Source: Bacteroidaceae bacterium (GTDB taxonomy: Bacteria; Bacteroidota; Bacteroidia; Bacteroidales; Bacteroidaceae). Taken from it: a DNA stretch of 47,090 nucleotides. The notes under the pieces are model-generated. The model had not been told where the DNA came from, did not search any database, and worked only from the letters and a program-made list of their open reading frames with translations. The stretch lies in assembly GCA_024680695.1 (NCBI GenBank), contig JAILBW010000207.1, positions 1 to 47,090 of the forward strand, written 5' to 3'. Below, in pieces: positions 35,295-46,053 of the stretch (the first letter of the stretch is position 1; each line of letters begins with the position of its first letter). Made by a program: the position numbers and the translations under genes.

Positions 35295-35430
35295 GACGAA
35301 AACTACAGCAAGTCTTGACGAAAACTACAGCAAGCGTCGGCCGATGCGGCAGCAAGCAGGAACCGATGCGGCAGCAAGCAGGAGCCGATGCGGCAGCAAG
35401 CAGGAGCCGGTGCGGCAGCAAGCAGGAGAA
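35295..35430. repeat. 22-bp tandem repeat array D (two subtypes)
   Basis: Two units with ACTACAGCAAG (35295-35316, 35317-35338), a 4-bp join, then four units with GCGGCAGCAAGCAGG (starts 35343, 35365, 35387, 35409), all 22 bp long. The first subtype resembles array B and the second array A. The array begins 17 bp beyond the GH2 stop. Confidence 0.92.
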
Positions 35431-35446
35431 GCCCTCCCCTTTGCTG

Positions 35447-39052
<3,606 letters not shown>

Positions 39053-39081
39053 TAAATAAGGAAAGAGATTTGCGCACACAC

Positions 39082-39108
39082 AAAAATGCCCTGGAAAATT
39101 CCTCAGGG
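39082..39108 (-). terminator. Terminator of the Spy-like gene
   Basis: On the minus strand CCCTG (39108-39104) and CAGGG (39093-39089) form a hairpin followed by CATTTTT, about 45 bp after the stop and just before the GH2 promoter. Confidence 0.55.
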
Positions 39109-39152
39109 AGAGGAACGTTCCGGGGCTGAGTTTGCAGGAATGCCGCTGTGGC

Positions 39153-39707
39153 TTAGAAGCCACCAGGACCTCCAAAGCCGCCGCCACCGAAGCCGCCGCG
39201 ACCGCCACCGAAGCCACCGCGCTGACCCTGGTTCTGGCCCTGGCCTTGACGCTGACCCTGGGGGCGCTGCTGGCCGAAGATGCGGATAAGTTGCTTGGGC
39301 GAGAGGGTCTTAGAGAACTCGGCATAGTACTTCTTCTGCACCTCGAGACGCTTCTGCATAGCCTCGATCTGCTTCTCCTGACGCTCGAAGGCGGACTGGA
39401 TAAGGGCGGTCACTTCCTCGTCGCTCATCTCGCTGGTCTTCTTGCGCTCTTCCCGCTGTCCTTCCTCACGATTACCCTGCGGACGCATGTCGGCAAAAAG
39501 GTCGTTCTGATACTGGGTGTACTTCTCGATGAACGCAGTCTTGGCATCGTCCTTCAGCTCGAAGTCCTTAGCCAGACGCTCGGCATTCTGCTTCACCATC
39601 TCGGCGCGAGCCTTCTGCATTTCCTCGGGATTCATGCGCTCACGCTGGGCATTCACTTGGCCTGCACACAGGAGTGCCATGGCCATCACAACGATTGATT
39701 TCTTCAT
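39153..39707 (-). CDS. Spy/LTXXQ-like periplasmic protein with glycine-rich tail
   Basis: 184 residues from the ATG at 39707 (MKKSIVVMAMALLCAGQVNA signal peptide); an upstream in-frame ATG at 39782 would place 25 non-signal residues before it. The mature part is helical and charged ('MNPEEMQKARAEMVKQNAER', 'FIEKYTQYQNDLFADM'), with LSPKQ matching the LTxxQ motif of Spy/CpxP proteins. The C-terminus is a Gly/Arg/Gln/Phe tail (GQGQNQGQRGGFGGGRGG). A chaperone or envelope-stress sensor role is inferred. Phased TTAA sites lie about 90-140 bp upstream. Confidence 0.75.
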   Translation of the reverse strand: MKKSIVVMAMALLCAGQVNAQRERMNPEEMQKARAEMVKQNAERLAKDFELKDDAKTAFIEKYTQYQNDLFADMRPQGNREEGQREERKKTSEMSDEEVTALIQSAFERQEKQIEAMQKRLEVQKKYYAEFSKTLSPKQLIRIFGQQRPQGQRQGQGQNQGQRGGFGGGRGGFGGGGFGGPGGF

Positions 39708-39790
39708 GTGCTTTTCTGTCTTTTTAAATGTAACTGAATTGTTTTTTTCTCTCTTGAACGTTCTGTTTCTATAGACATTCATTGTCGAGG

Positions 39791-39850
39791 ATGGTTTAAG
39801 CCGCGTTACCTTAAATTCTGTTAAGCATCCATTAAAGAAGCTTAAACCAT
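39791..39850. promoter_or_regulatory. Inverted repeat with helically phased TTAA sites upstream of the Spy-like gene
   Basis: A perfect 11-bp inverted repeat, ATGGTTTAAGC (39791-39801) and GCTTAAACCAT (39840-39850), encloses TTAA sites beginning at 39811, 39821, 39832 and 39842, spaced 10, 11 and 10 bp; another TTAA begins at 39796. Such phasing is typical of OmpR/PhoB-type regulators binding one face of DNA. It lies upstream of the Spy-like gene and downstream of the carAB terminator. Confidence 0.5.
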
Positions 39851-39912
39851 AACCTTAGGTCTTTGTGCCCGTCAGGAGAATCCGCAGCCCTGCAAGACTG
39901 CCTTCCCCAGAG

Positions 39913-39956
39913 AAAACGGAATTAGGGATTAGCGCTTGGTGCGCCAACCCCTAATT
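39913..39956 (-). terminator. Terminator of carAB
   Basis: AATTAGGG (39920-39927) and CCCTAATT (39949-39956) form an 8-bp stem with an inner TTGG/CCAA or GCGC/GCGC stem. Followed by TTTT on the minus strand (39916-39913) and by TTTT on the plus strand, so possibly bidirectional. Confidence 0.6.
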
Positions 39957-40023
39957 TTCAAGTTCAAGCCTCTCGACAAGGAAGCTACGAGATTACACAC
40001 TTCCCCAGAAGAGGCGTAACATT

Positions 40024-43000
40024 CTACTTATACTCGCTCCACGAACGGATGGCAAGGTCTTCGGGACGCATGGTGCAGAAGGCCTGAATGAAGGCGGCAG
40101 CGAGACGAGTGTTCGTAATCAAGGGCACATTGAGATCGACCGCAGCACGACGTATCTTGTAGCCATTGGTAAGCTCGCCGGCCGAGAGGTCCTTGGGGAT
40201 GTTCACCACCATGTCAATCTGATGGCTGTGCAGGAGGTCGAGTGCCTGAGGCGTCTGGTCGGCATCGCTGGGCCAGTGGACAAGGGTGTTGGGAATGCCA
40301 TTGTCCTCGAGGTACCGGCTTGTGCCGCCAGTGGCATAGAGGTTGTAGCCGTGTTCGATTAGCATACGGGCAGCGTCGAGCATGGCTGCCTTGTCCTTGG
40401 CTGGTCCCGTGGAGAGCAGGATGTTCTTCTTGGGGATGCGGTGGCCTACAGAGAGCATGGCCTTGAGCAGGGCCGCATTGCTGTCCTCGCCCAGACAGCC
40501 TACCTCGCCCGTCGAACTCATATCGACGCCGAGCACAGGGTCGGCCTTCTGCAAGCGGTTGAAGGAGAACTGGCTGGCCTTGACTCCCACATAGTCGAAG
40601 TCGAAGAAGCTCTTGTGGGGCTTCTCTACGGGCAGGCCGAGCATTACGCGGGTGGCCAACTCGATGAGGTTTATCTTTAGCACCTTCGACACGAAGGGGA
40701 AGGAGCGGGAGGCACGCAGGTTACACTCGATGACCTTTATCAGGTTGTCCTTGGCCAGATACTGGATGTTGAAGGGGCCGCTGATGTGCAGCTCGCGAGC
40801 GATCTGGGCACTGATCTTCTTGATGCGGCGCACCGTTTCGACGTAGAGTTTCTGTGCCGGGAACTGGATGGTGGCATCGCCAGAGTGCACACCGGCAAAC
40901 TCGATGTGCTCGGAGATGGCATAGGCGATAATCTCGCCGTCGCGAGCCACTGCGTCCATCTCGACCTCCTTGGTGTTCTGCATGAACTTACTGATGACGA
41001 CGGGATGCTTCTGGCTGACATCGGCGGCAAGGCGCAGGAATCGCTCGAGCTCGTCCTGATTGGAGCACACGTTCATGGCTGCACCCGAGAGAACGTACGA
41101 GGGGCGCACGAGCACCGGGAAGCCGACGCGCTGGATGAAAGCATTCACGTCGTCCATCGAGGTGAGCGCACTCCACTCGGGCTGGTCCACGCCGATGCGG
41201 TCGAGCATCGCGCTGAACTTGTCGCGATCCTCGGCATTGTCGATGTAGCGGGCCTGAGTGCCCAGAATAGGCACTTGCTGGGCATCGAGTTTCAGCGCCA
41301 GGTTATTTGGTATCTGTCCGCCCGTGCTGACCACCACGCCACGCGGCACCTCGAGGTCGAGAATATCCATCACACGCTCGAAGGTGAGTTCGTCGAAGTA
41401 GAGACGGTCGCACATATCGTAGTCCGTCGAGACAGTCTCGGGGTTGTAGTTTATCATCACGGAGCGGTAGCCTTCGCGACGGATGGTATGGAGCGCCTGT
41501 ACGCCGCACCAGTCAAACTCGACCGACGAACCGATGCGATAGGCACCCGAACCGAGCACGACAATGCTGCGTCCGTCGTGGGCAAAGTCGATGTCGTGGG
41601 CCACACCGGCATAGGTGAGGTAGAGGTAGTTCGTCTGTGCAGGATACTCGGCAGCCAGTGTGTCGATTTGCTTCACCACAGGCAGGATGCCCCATTGCTT
41701 GCGCAGCTGACGCACTTGCATAAGGCCGTCCTCGATGTCCATCGTCGCCTCAAGGCCGATGGCGCGCGCTATCTGGAAGTCCGTGAAGCCATACACCTTG
41801 GCCGTACGCAGCAGTTCGGGCGTGACATTCTTCAGACCGTCACACTCATGCAATGCGTTGTCGATGGTGCGGATGTGCTGCAGTTTCTGCAGGAACCAGC
41901 GGTCTATCTTCGTGAGGGCGTAGATCTGGTCCACGGTGTAGCCTTGGCGCAGGGCCTTGGCGATGATAAAGACACGCTTGTCGGTAGGCTCGCGCAGGGC
42001 CTTGTCGATGTCGTTGATGACCAGCTCCTTGTTCTCCACGAAGCCATGCATGCCCTGTCCTATCATGCGCAGTCCCTTCTGAATCGATTCCTCGAAATTG
42101 CGACCGATGGCCATCACTTCGCCCACCGACTTCATGCTGCTGCCAATCTCGCGATCCACGCCGCGGAACTTGCCAAGGTCCCATCGCGGCATCTTGCACA
42201 CGACATAGTCAATCGAGGGCTCGAAGAATGCGGTGGTGGTCTTCGTCACCGAATTCTTAAGTTCGAAGAGGCCGTAGCCCAAGCCGAGCTTGGCGGCCAC
42301 AAAGGCCAGAGGATAGCCAGTGGCCTTCGAGGCAAGGGCCGACGAACGCGACAGGCGGGCATTCACCTCGATAACGCGATAGTCCTCGCTCTGGGGATCG
42401 AAGGCAAACTGGATGTTACACTCGCCCACGATGCCGATGTGACGGATGATGCGAATGCTCAGGTCACGCAGTTTCTGGAACTCCGTGTTGTTGAGGGTCT
42501 GCGAAGGGGCCACGACGATCGACTCGCCCGTATGGATTCCGAGGGGATCGAAATTTTCCATGCTGCACACTGTGATACAGTTGTCGTAGCGGTCGCGTAC
42601 CACTTCGTATTCGATTTCCTTCCATCCCTTCAGGCTTTTCTCCACCAGCACCTGTGGCGAGAAGGAGAAGGACTTCTCGGCAATGCGGTTCAGTTCTTCC
42701 TCGTTGTCGCAGAAGCCCGAACCTAATCCGCCGAGTGCGTAAGCGGCACGAAGTATCACAGGATAGCCCAATTCGCGTGCTGCGGCACGGGCCGACTCGA
42801 TGTCCTCACAGGCCTGGCTACGAATGGTCTTCACGTCGATTTCGTCGAGGCGCTCGACAAAGAGTTCACGATCCTCAGTATTGATGATGGCTTCCACAGG
42901 CGTACCCAACACCTTCACACCGTACTTTTTGAGCACACCGCTCTTGAATAGTTCGACGCCACAGTTCAACGCGGTCTGACCGCCGAAGGCCAAGAGGATG

Positions 43001-44424
43001 CCCTGCGGACGTTCCTTTTCGATAACGCGCTCCACAAAGAATGTCGTGACGGGCAGGAAGTATATCTGGTCAGCCACACCCTCGCTGGTCTGCACCGTGG
43101 CGATGTTGGGATTGATGAGCACCGTGCTGATGCCCTCTTCGCGCATGGCCTTCAAGGCTTGCGAACCGGAATAGTCAAACTCGCCGGCCTCGCCGATTTT
43201 CAATGCGCCGGAACCCAGCAGGAGCACTTTCTTTATCTGAGACTTATCCACGTCGTAACCTGCACTCTCGTAGCGTCTGCTGTCTTCGTCGTCGCGATTA
43301 AACTTGCAGGGCAGTCCGTTCAGGCTGGCAATGAAGTCGTCAAACAGCAGGTCCATATCGTCCGGACCCGAACATGCCTCGGGATGGAACTGGGCCGAGA
43401 ACCAGGGGTGCGTCTTGTGGCGCAGGCCCTCGTTCGAGCCGTCGTTCATATTCTCGAAGAGTGGTTCCCAATCGGCTGGCAACGTGGCGTTATCTACGGC
43501 ATAGCCGTGGTTCTGGGTCGTGATGAAGCAGTGGTTGGTACCAATCAGTCGCACAGGCTGATTGTGGCTGCGATGACCATACTTGAGCTTATAGATAGTG
43601 GCTCCCGCAGCCTTTGCCAGCAGCTGGTTGCCCATGCAGACGCCCATGCAAGGACGCACTTTGGGCGATGCCATGAACTGGCGGATGTGCTGGACGGTGA
43701 TGTCGCACACATTGGGGTCGCCTGGGCCGTTGGCCAGGAAGAGGCCGTCGAAGTCGAGCGTATTGAAGTCGTAGTCCCAGGGCACGCGAATCACCTCCAC
43801 GCCCCGACGCAACAGGCAACGGATGATGTTGGCCTTCACGCCGCAATCGACAAGCACTACGCGCTTCAGCGGTGCGCCTGAAGCTGGCTGAGTGGTGTAC
43901 GGCTCGTAGGTAATCACTTCCTTGCAGCTCACTTGCGCCACGAAGTTCACACCCTCGTACTTGGCATCGGGGATGTCGGTTGTCTCGTCGTCCTCGTAGA
44001 GAATCTTTCCCATCATCACGCCGCGTTCGCGCAAGACCTTCGTCAGTTGGCGCGTATCGATACCCGTAATGCCTGGCACCTTCTCGCGCTTGAGCCAGTC
44101 ACCGAGCGACTCGACGGCATTCCAGTGGCTGAACTCCTCGCTGTAGTCGGTCACGATGAGTGCGCTGGGATAGATACGGTCGCCCTCCATATAGGTGGAC
44201 AGCCCATTCTTCTCGAACGTCAATGGCGGCACGCCGTAATTGCCCACGAGCGGATAAGTCAGCGCCAGAATCTGTCCCGCATAACTGGGGTCGGTCAGAC
44301 TCTCGGGATATCCCATCATGGCTGTGTTAAAGACAACCTCGCCCGCAACGGGGCACTCGTATCCGAAGGAGGTTCCCTGGAACGTTGTTCCGTCCTCCAG
44401 TCTCAGTGTTACCTTTCTGCTCAT
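40024..44424 (-). CDS. carAB: Single-chain carbamoyl-phosphate synthase, CarA-CarB fusion
   Basis: 1466 residues, about the sum of CarA (~365) and CarB (~1070). The glutaminase part ends near residue 370: nucleophile Cys263 in GVCMGNQ, catalytic His347 and Glu349 in QFHPE, and 'TTQNHGYAVD'. A linker (about 371-395) joins the synthetase halves: first ATP-grasp from 'KKVLLLGSGALKIGEAGEFD', the second from 'SIVVLGSGAYRIGSSVEFDW'. A C-terminal MGS-like allosteric domain (about 1320-1466: 'ARMLIEHGYNLYATGGTSRY') follows. It makes carbamoyl phosphate for pyrimidines and arginine. The CarB part resembles the eukaryotic (CAD/Ura2-type) sequence group. The triad is intact, so glutamine use is expected. 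A leader with an attenuator-like hairpin precedes it. Confidence 0.95.
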   Translation of the reverse strand: MSRKVTLRLEDGTTFQGTSFGYECPVAGEVVFNTAMMGYPESLTDPSYAGQILALTYPLVGNYGVPPLTFEKNGLSTYMEGDRIYPSALIVTDYSEEFSHWNAVESLGDWLKREKVPGITGIDTRQLTKVLRERGVMMGKILYEDDETTDIPDAKYEGVNFVAQVSCKEVITYEPYTTQPASGAPLKRVVLVDCGVKANIIRCLLRRGVEVIRVPWDYDFNTLDFDGLFLANGPGDPNVCDITVQHIRQFMASPKVRPCMGVCMGNQLLAKAAGATIYKLKYGHRSHNQPVRLIGTNHCFITTQNHGYAVDNATLPADWEPLFENMNDGSNEGLRHKTHPWFSAQFHPEACSGPDDMDLLFDDFIASLNGLPCKFNRDDEDSRRYESAGYDVDKSQIKKVLLLGSGALKIGEAGEFDYSGSQALKAMREEGISTVLINPNIATVQTSEGVADQIYFLPVTTFFVERVIEKERPQGILLAFGGQTALNCGVELFKSGVLKKYGVKVLGTPVEAIINTEDRELFVERLDEIDVKTIRSQACEDIESARAAARELGYPVILRAAYALGGLGSGFCDNEEELNRIAEKSFSFSPQVLVEKSLKGWKEIEYEVVRDRYDNCITVCSMENFDPLGIHTGESIVVAPSQTLNNTEFQKLRDLSIRIIRHIGIVGECNIQFAFDPQSEDYRVIEVNARLSRSSALASKATGYPLAFVAAKLGLGYGLFELKNSVTKTTTAFFEPSIDYVVCKMPRWDLGKFRGVDREIGSSMKSVGEVMAIGRNFEESIQKGLRMIGQGMHGFVENKELVINDIDKALREPTDKRVFIIAKALRQGYTVDQIYALTKIDRWFLQKLQHIRTIDNALHECDGLKNVTPELLRTAKVYGFTDFQIARAIGLEATMDIEDGLMQVRQLRKQWGILPVVKQIDTLAAEYPAQTNYLYLTYAGVAHDIDFAHDGRSIVVLGSGAYRIGSSVEFDWCGVQALHTIRREGYRSVMINYNPETVSTDYDMCDRLYFDELTFERVMDILDLEVPRGVVVSTGGQIPNNLALKLDAQQVPILGTQARYIDNAEDRDKFSAMLDRIGVDQPEWSALTSMDDVNAFIQRVGFPVLVRPSYVLSGAAMNVCSNQDELERFLRLAADVSQKHPVVISKFMQNTKEVEMDAVARDGEIIAYAISEHIEFAGVHSGDATIQFPAQKLYVETVRRIKKISAQIARELHISGPFNIQYLAKDNLIKVIECNLRASRSFPFVSKVLKINLIELATRVMLGLPVEKPHKSFFDFDYVGVKASQFSFNRLQKADPVLGVDMSSTGEVGCLGEDSNAALLKAMLSVGHRIPKKNILLSTGPAKDKAAMLDAARMLIEHGYNLYATGGTSRYLEDNGIPNTLVHWPSDADQTPQALDLLHSHQIDMVVNIPKDLSAGELTNGYKIRRAAVDLNVPLITNTRLAAAFIQAFCTMRPEDLAIRSWSEYK

Positions 44425-44471
44425 TGTTTCTTATCTTTATTCTTAACTTCTTTATCTGTTCACGAAAGGAC

Positions 44472-44516
44472 AAAAAAAAGGCCACGCTAGCCGGCAGTGC
44501 TGTACCGGAGGTGGCC
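44472..44516 (-). terminator. Intrinsic terminator inside the carAB leader (candidate attenuator)
   Basis: On the minus strand GGCCAC (44516-44511) pairs with GTGGCC (44485-44480), with an inner CCGG/CCGG stem, followed at once by T8 (44479-44472). It lies between the promoter and the carAB ATG at 44424, so it must be bypassed for expression. Confidence 0.75.
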
Positions 44517-44630
44517 CGTATGGAATGGGAATACGAACGGGGATTGACACGGAATCTGCCTCCCCGCATCGGAAGACGACTCCAAGAGGCAAACCGTTAT
44601 CGCACTTTTCTGCATCTTACGCTGTCCCAT
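44487..44630 (-). CDS. Candidate carAB leader peptide
   Basis: 47 codons from ATG 44630 to TAG 44489-44487, starting MGQRKMQKSAITVCLLESS and ending ...LRYSTAG. It begins about 20 nt after the predicted transcription start, and its stop codon lies inside the leader terminator, between the outer and inner stems. A ribosome reaching the stop would prevent the hairpin from forming, as in leader-peptide attenuation of E. coli pyrBI. The peptide sequence itself is not recognised. A second in-frame ATG at 44615 is possible. Translation is inferred only. Confidence 0.4.
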   Translation of the reverse strand: MGQRKMQKSAITVCLLESSSDAGRQIPCQSPFVFPFHTGHLRYSTAG

Positions 44631-44653
44631 GAGATTGTTCCTGTATTTCCACG

Positions 44654-44685
44654 CAAAGGTACGACATTTATTCCGAGTGAGCAAT
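44654..44685 (-). promoter_or_regulatory. carAB promoter
   Basis: On the minus strand ATTG (44685-44682), 20 bp, TACCTTTG (44661-44654); one mismatch in the -33 box, exact -7. It defines a leader of about 220 nt before the ATG at 44424. Confidence 0.75.
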
Positions 44686-44715
44686 AATTAGGAAGGAAAA
44701 AATGTGTTCAAAACT

Positions 44716-44762
44716 AAAAAAGCAAGGAGAATGTCATCCTGACTGACAGAATGACATTCTCC
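44716..44762 (-). terminator. Terminator of the dockerin-cohesin-peptide operon
   Basis: Perfect 12-bp stem GGAGAATGTCAT (44726-44737) and ATGACATTCTCC (44751-44762), followed on the minus strand by TTGCTTTTTT. It begins 42 bp after the stop of the small peptide gene. Confidence 0.85.
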
Positions 44763-44803
44763 ACGAATCCATTATCGCTCTACTCATCATTTGCAAGTTG
44801 CGA

Positions 44804-44980
44804 TTATTCCCACTTGTCCCAAATGCTGCCCTTACTGCCGGGCCAGTTCTGTTTCACAAGGACTTCATCCTCATTCTCCACGGTATAACCATTCCTAAAT
44901 ACGTTCATTGACGTAGTGACAGGCCTGTAAGGGCCGACGCGCAGGAGTCTGAACTTCGGGCTTATATATTGTTTCTTCAT
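44804..44980 (-). CDS. 58-residue Bacteroidales small peptide, unknown function
   Basis: 58 residues from the ATG at 44980, which overlaps the cohesin-gene stop (ATGA), so it is translationally coupled. N-terminus MKKQYISPKFRLLRV and C-terminus GSIWDKWE match, from memory, a loose class of short Bacteroidales peptides that start MKKxYxxP and end in a WDxxW-like acidic-aromatic motif. No transmembrane helix or signal peptide is evident, and there is no cysteine. It might be a secreted or modified peptide, or a partner of the cell-surface proteins encoded upstream; this is speculation. A strong terminator follows. Confidence 0.7.
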   Translation of the reverse strand: MKKQYISPKFRLLRVGPYRPVTTSMNVFRNGYTVENEDEVLVKQNWPGSKGSIWDKWE

Positions 44981-46044
44981 AGTTTTATCTTTTTTCCTTG
45001 CTTTACATAAATGCCAGGCTGCGTGGGTTTCTCCACACGCATACCATCCAGGCGATACCATATCTCATTGCTCGATTGAGACGTCACTATCGGCTGGATA
45101 GCGGTTTCTACGCCATCGAGCCATACAAAGGAAGGCGCAGCACCGCCGGTCTCAACTTGTAGGTAGGCACGATACTTGGGGATAGTCAGTCCCTGTCGTG
45201 CAGGATAGAAACCGGTGTTTCCATCATGCGTGGCAAGGACGTAGTAATTCGTTGCATCCGTCTGGAAGGTTGCAGAAGCCGTCTGTCCGAAAAGGTTGGC
45301 CGACGTATCGTCGTATTCGTGGCCGAGGTTAGCACCCACCGAAGGATGATATGTGCCAGGCTCGCCATGCAGGAGGATTCCCGTGTTCTGGCGCACATTA
45401 TAGACACGCTCCAGATGTATCGAGCCGTCGTTCATTTGCGTACCGATGTAGGCCTCGACATCCACCCCCGTGAAGTCGCAGCTGCGCGGCCAACTAAAGG
45501 TAGCCCAGCCAGTGCTGCCCACTGTCACATCCATGCGCACCAATCCGCGCCCAGCTTCAGCAATATCGGCGGGGTAAACTGTACCGTCACCTGTAGGACC
45601 CGTACACACAATATTCGCAATACCAACCGTCACGTAGTCCGTATCAAGAAAATCTTCGGCCTTCAATTGGATGCCTAACAATGGTCCCGAAGTACCCGTG
45701 ATGGTCTTGGTATCCGAATTATCAATGATGACACGATAACGCGACTCGTCACTCTGCAGTTTGTCTGAGACATTAAAGTACTTAGTCACACGACTGCTCA
45801 TGTATGTAAGGCGGTCAGTATATTCATAATAGAACCCATACTCGTCTTCTACAACGGTGATACCTGTGGGCAGAACGAGGTCAAACTGGAATGCCCCCCA
45901 CTTGTTGGCCTCGCAGTTGAGGCAGATATCCACGTCTGCCACACCGCCGGCAGGGATTGTGAACTCACTGATACTGAAGGTCTGTGCTTGCATGGGCAGT
46001 AAGCCTACGTAAGCTATCAGACCGAAAAGAAATTTCTTCTTCAT
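44977..46044 (-). CDS. Exported protein with cohesin-like N-terminal domain
   Basis: 355 residues with signal peptide (MKKKFLFGLIAYVGLLPMQAQ). Residues about 22-175 have a cohesin-like pattern: 'DVDICLNCEANKWGAFQFDL' and 'VLPTGITVVEDEYGF', then 'GTSGPLLGIQLKAEDF'. The middle has a beta module beginning 'VGSTGWATFSWPRSCDFTG', also present at the end of the LRR protein at the left edge of the window. The C-terminus 'YRLDGMRVEKPTQPGIYVKQ' followed by GKKIKL is a frequent Prevotella surface-protein ending, similar to a short T9SS-like tail. It lies 9 bp after the dockerin gene and overlaps the small peptide gene. Confidence 0.75.
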   Translation of the reverse strand: MKKKFLFGLIAYVGLLPMQAQTFSISEFTIPAGGVADVDICLNCEANKWGAFQFDLVLPTGITVVEDEYGFYYEYTDRLTYMSSRVTKYFNVSDKLQSDESRYRVIIDNSDTKTITGTSGPLLGIQLKAEDFLDTDYVTVGIANIVCTGPTGDGTVYPADIAEAGRGLVRMDVTVGSTGWATFSWPRSCDFTGVDVEAYIGTQMNDGSIHLERVYNVRQNTGILLHGEPGTYHPSVGANLGHEYDDTSANLFGQTASATFQTDATNYYVLATHDGNTGFYPARQGLTIPKYRAYLQVETGGAAPSFVWLDGVETAIQPIVTSQSSNEIWYRLDGMRVEKPTQPGIYVKQGKKIKL

Positions 46045-46053
46045 TGTGTTGTA

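Noticed and set aside
2589..35430. The four 22-bp arrays as CRISPR loci
   Set aside because: The units are contiguous with no unique spacers between repeats, the repeat is shorter than usual, and there are no cas genes.
40786..42726. 646-codon plus-strand frame opposite carAB
   Set aside because: It is a shadow of the synthetase domains with no protein pattern of its own.
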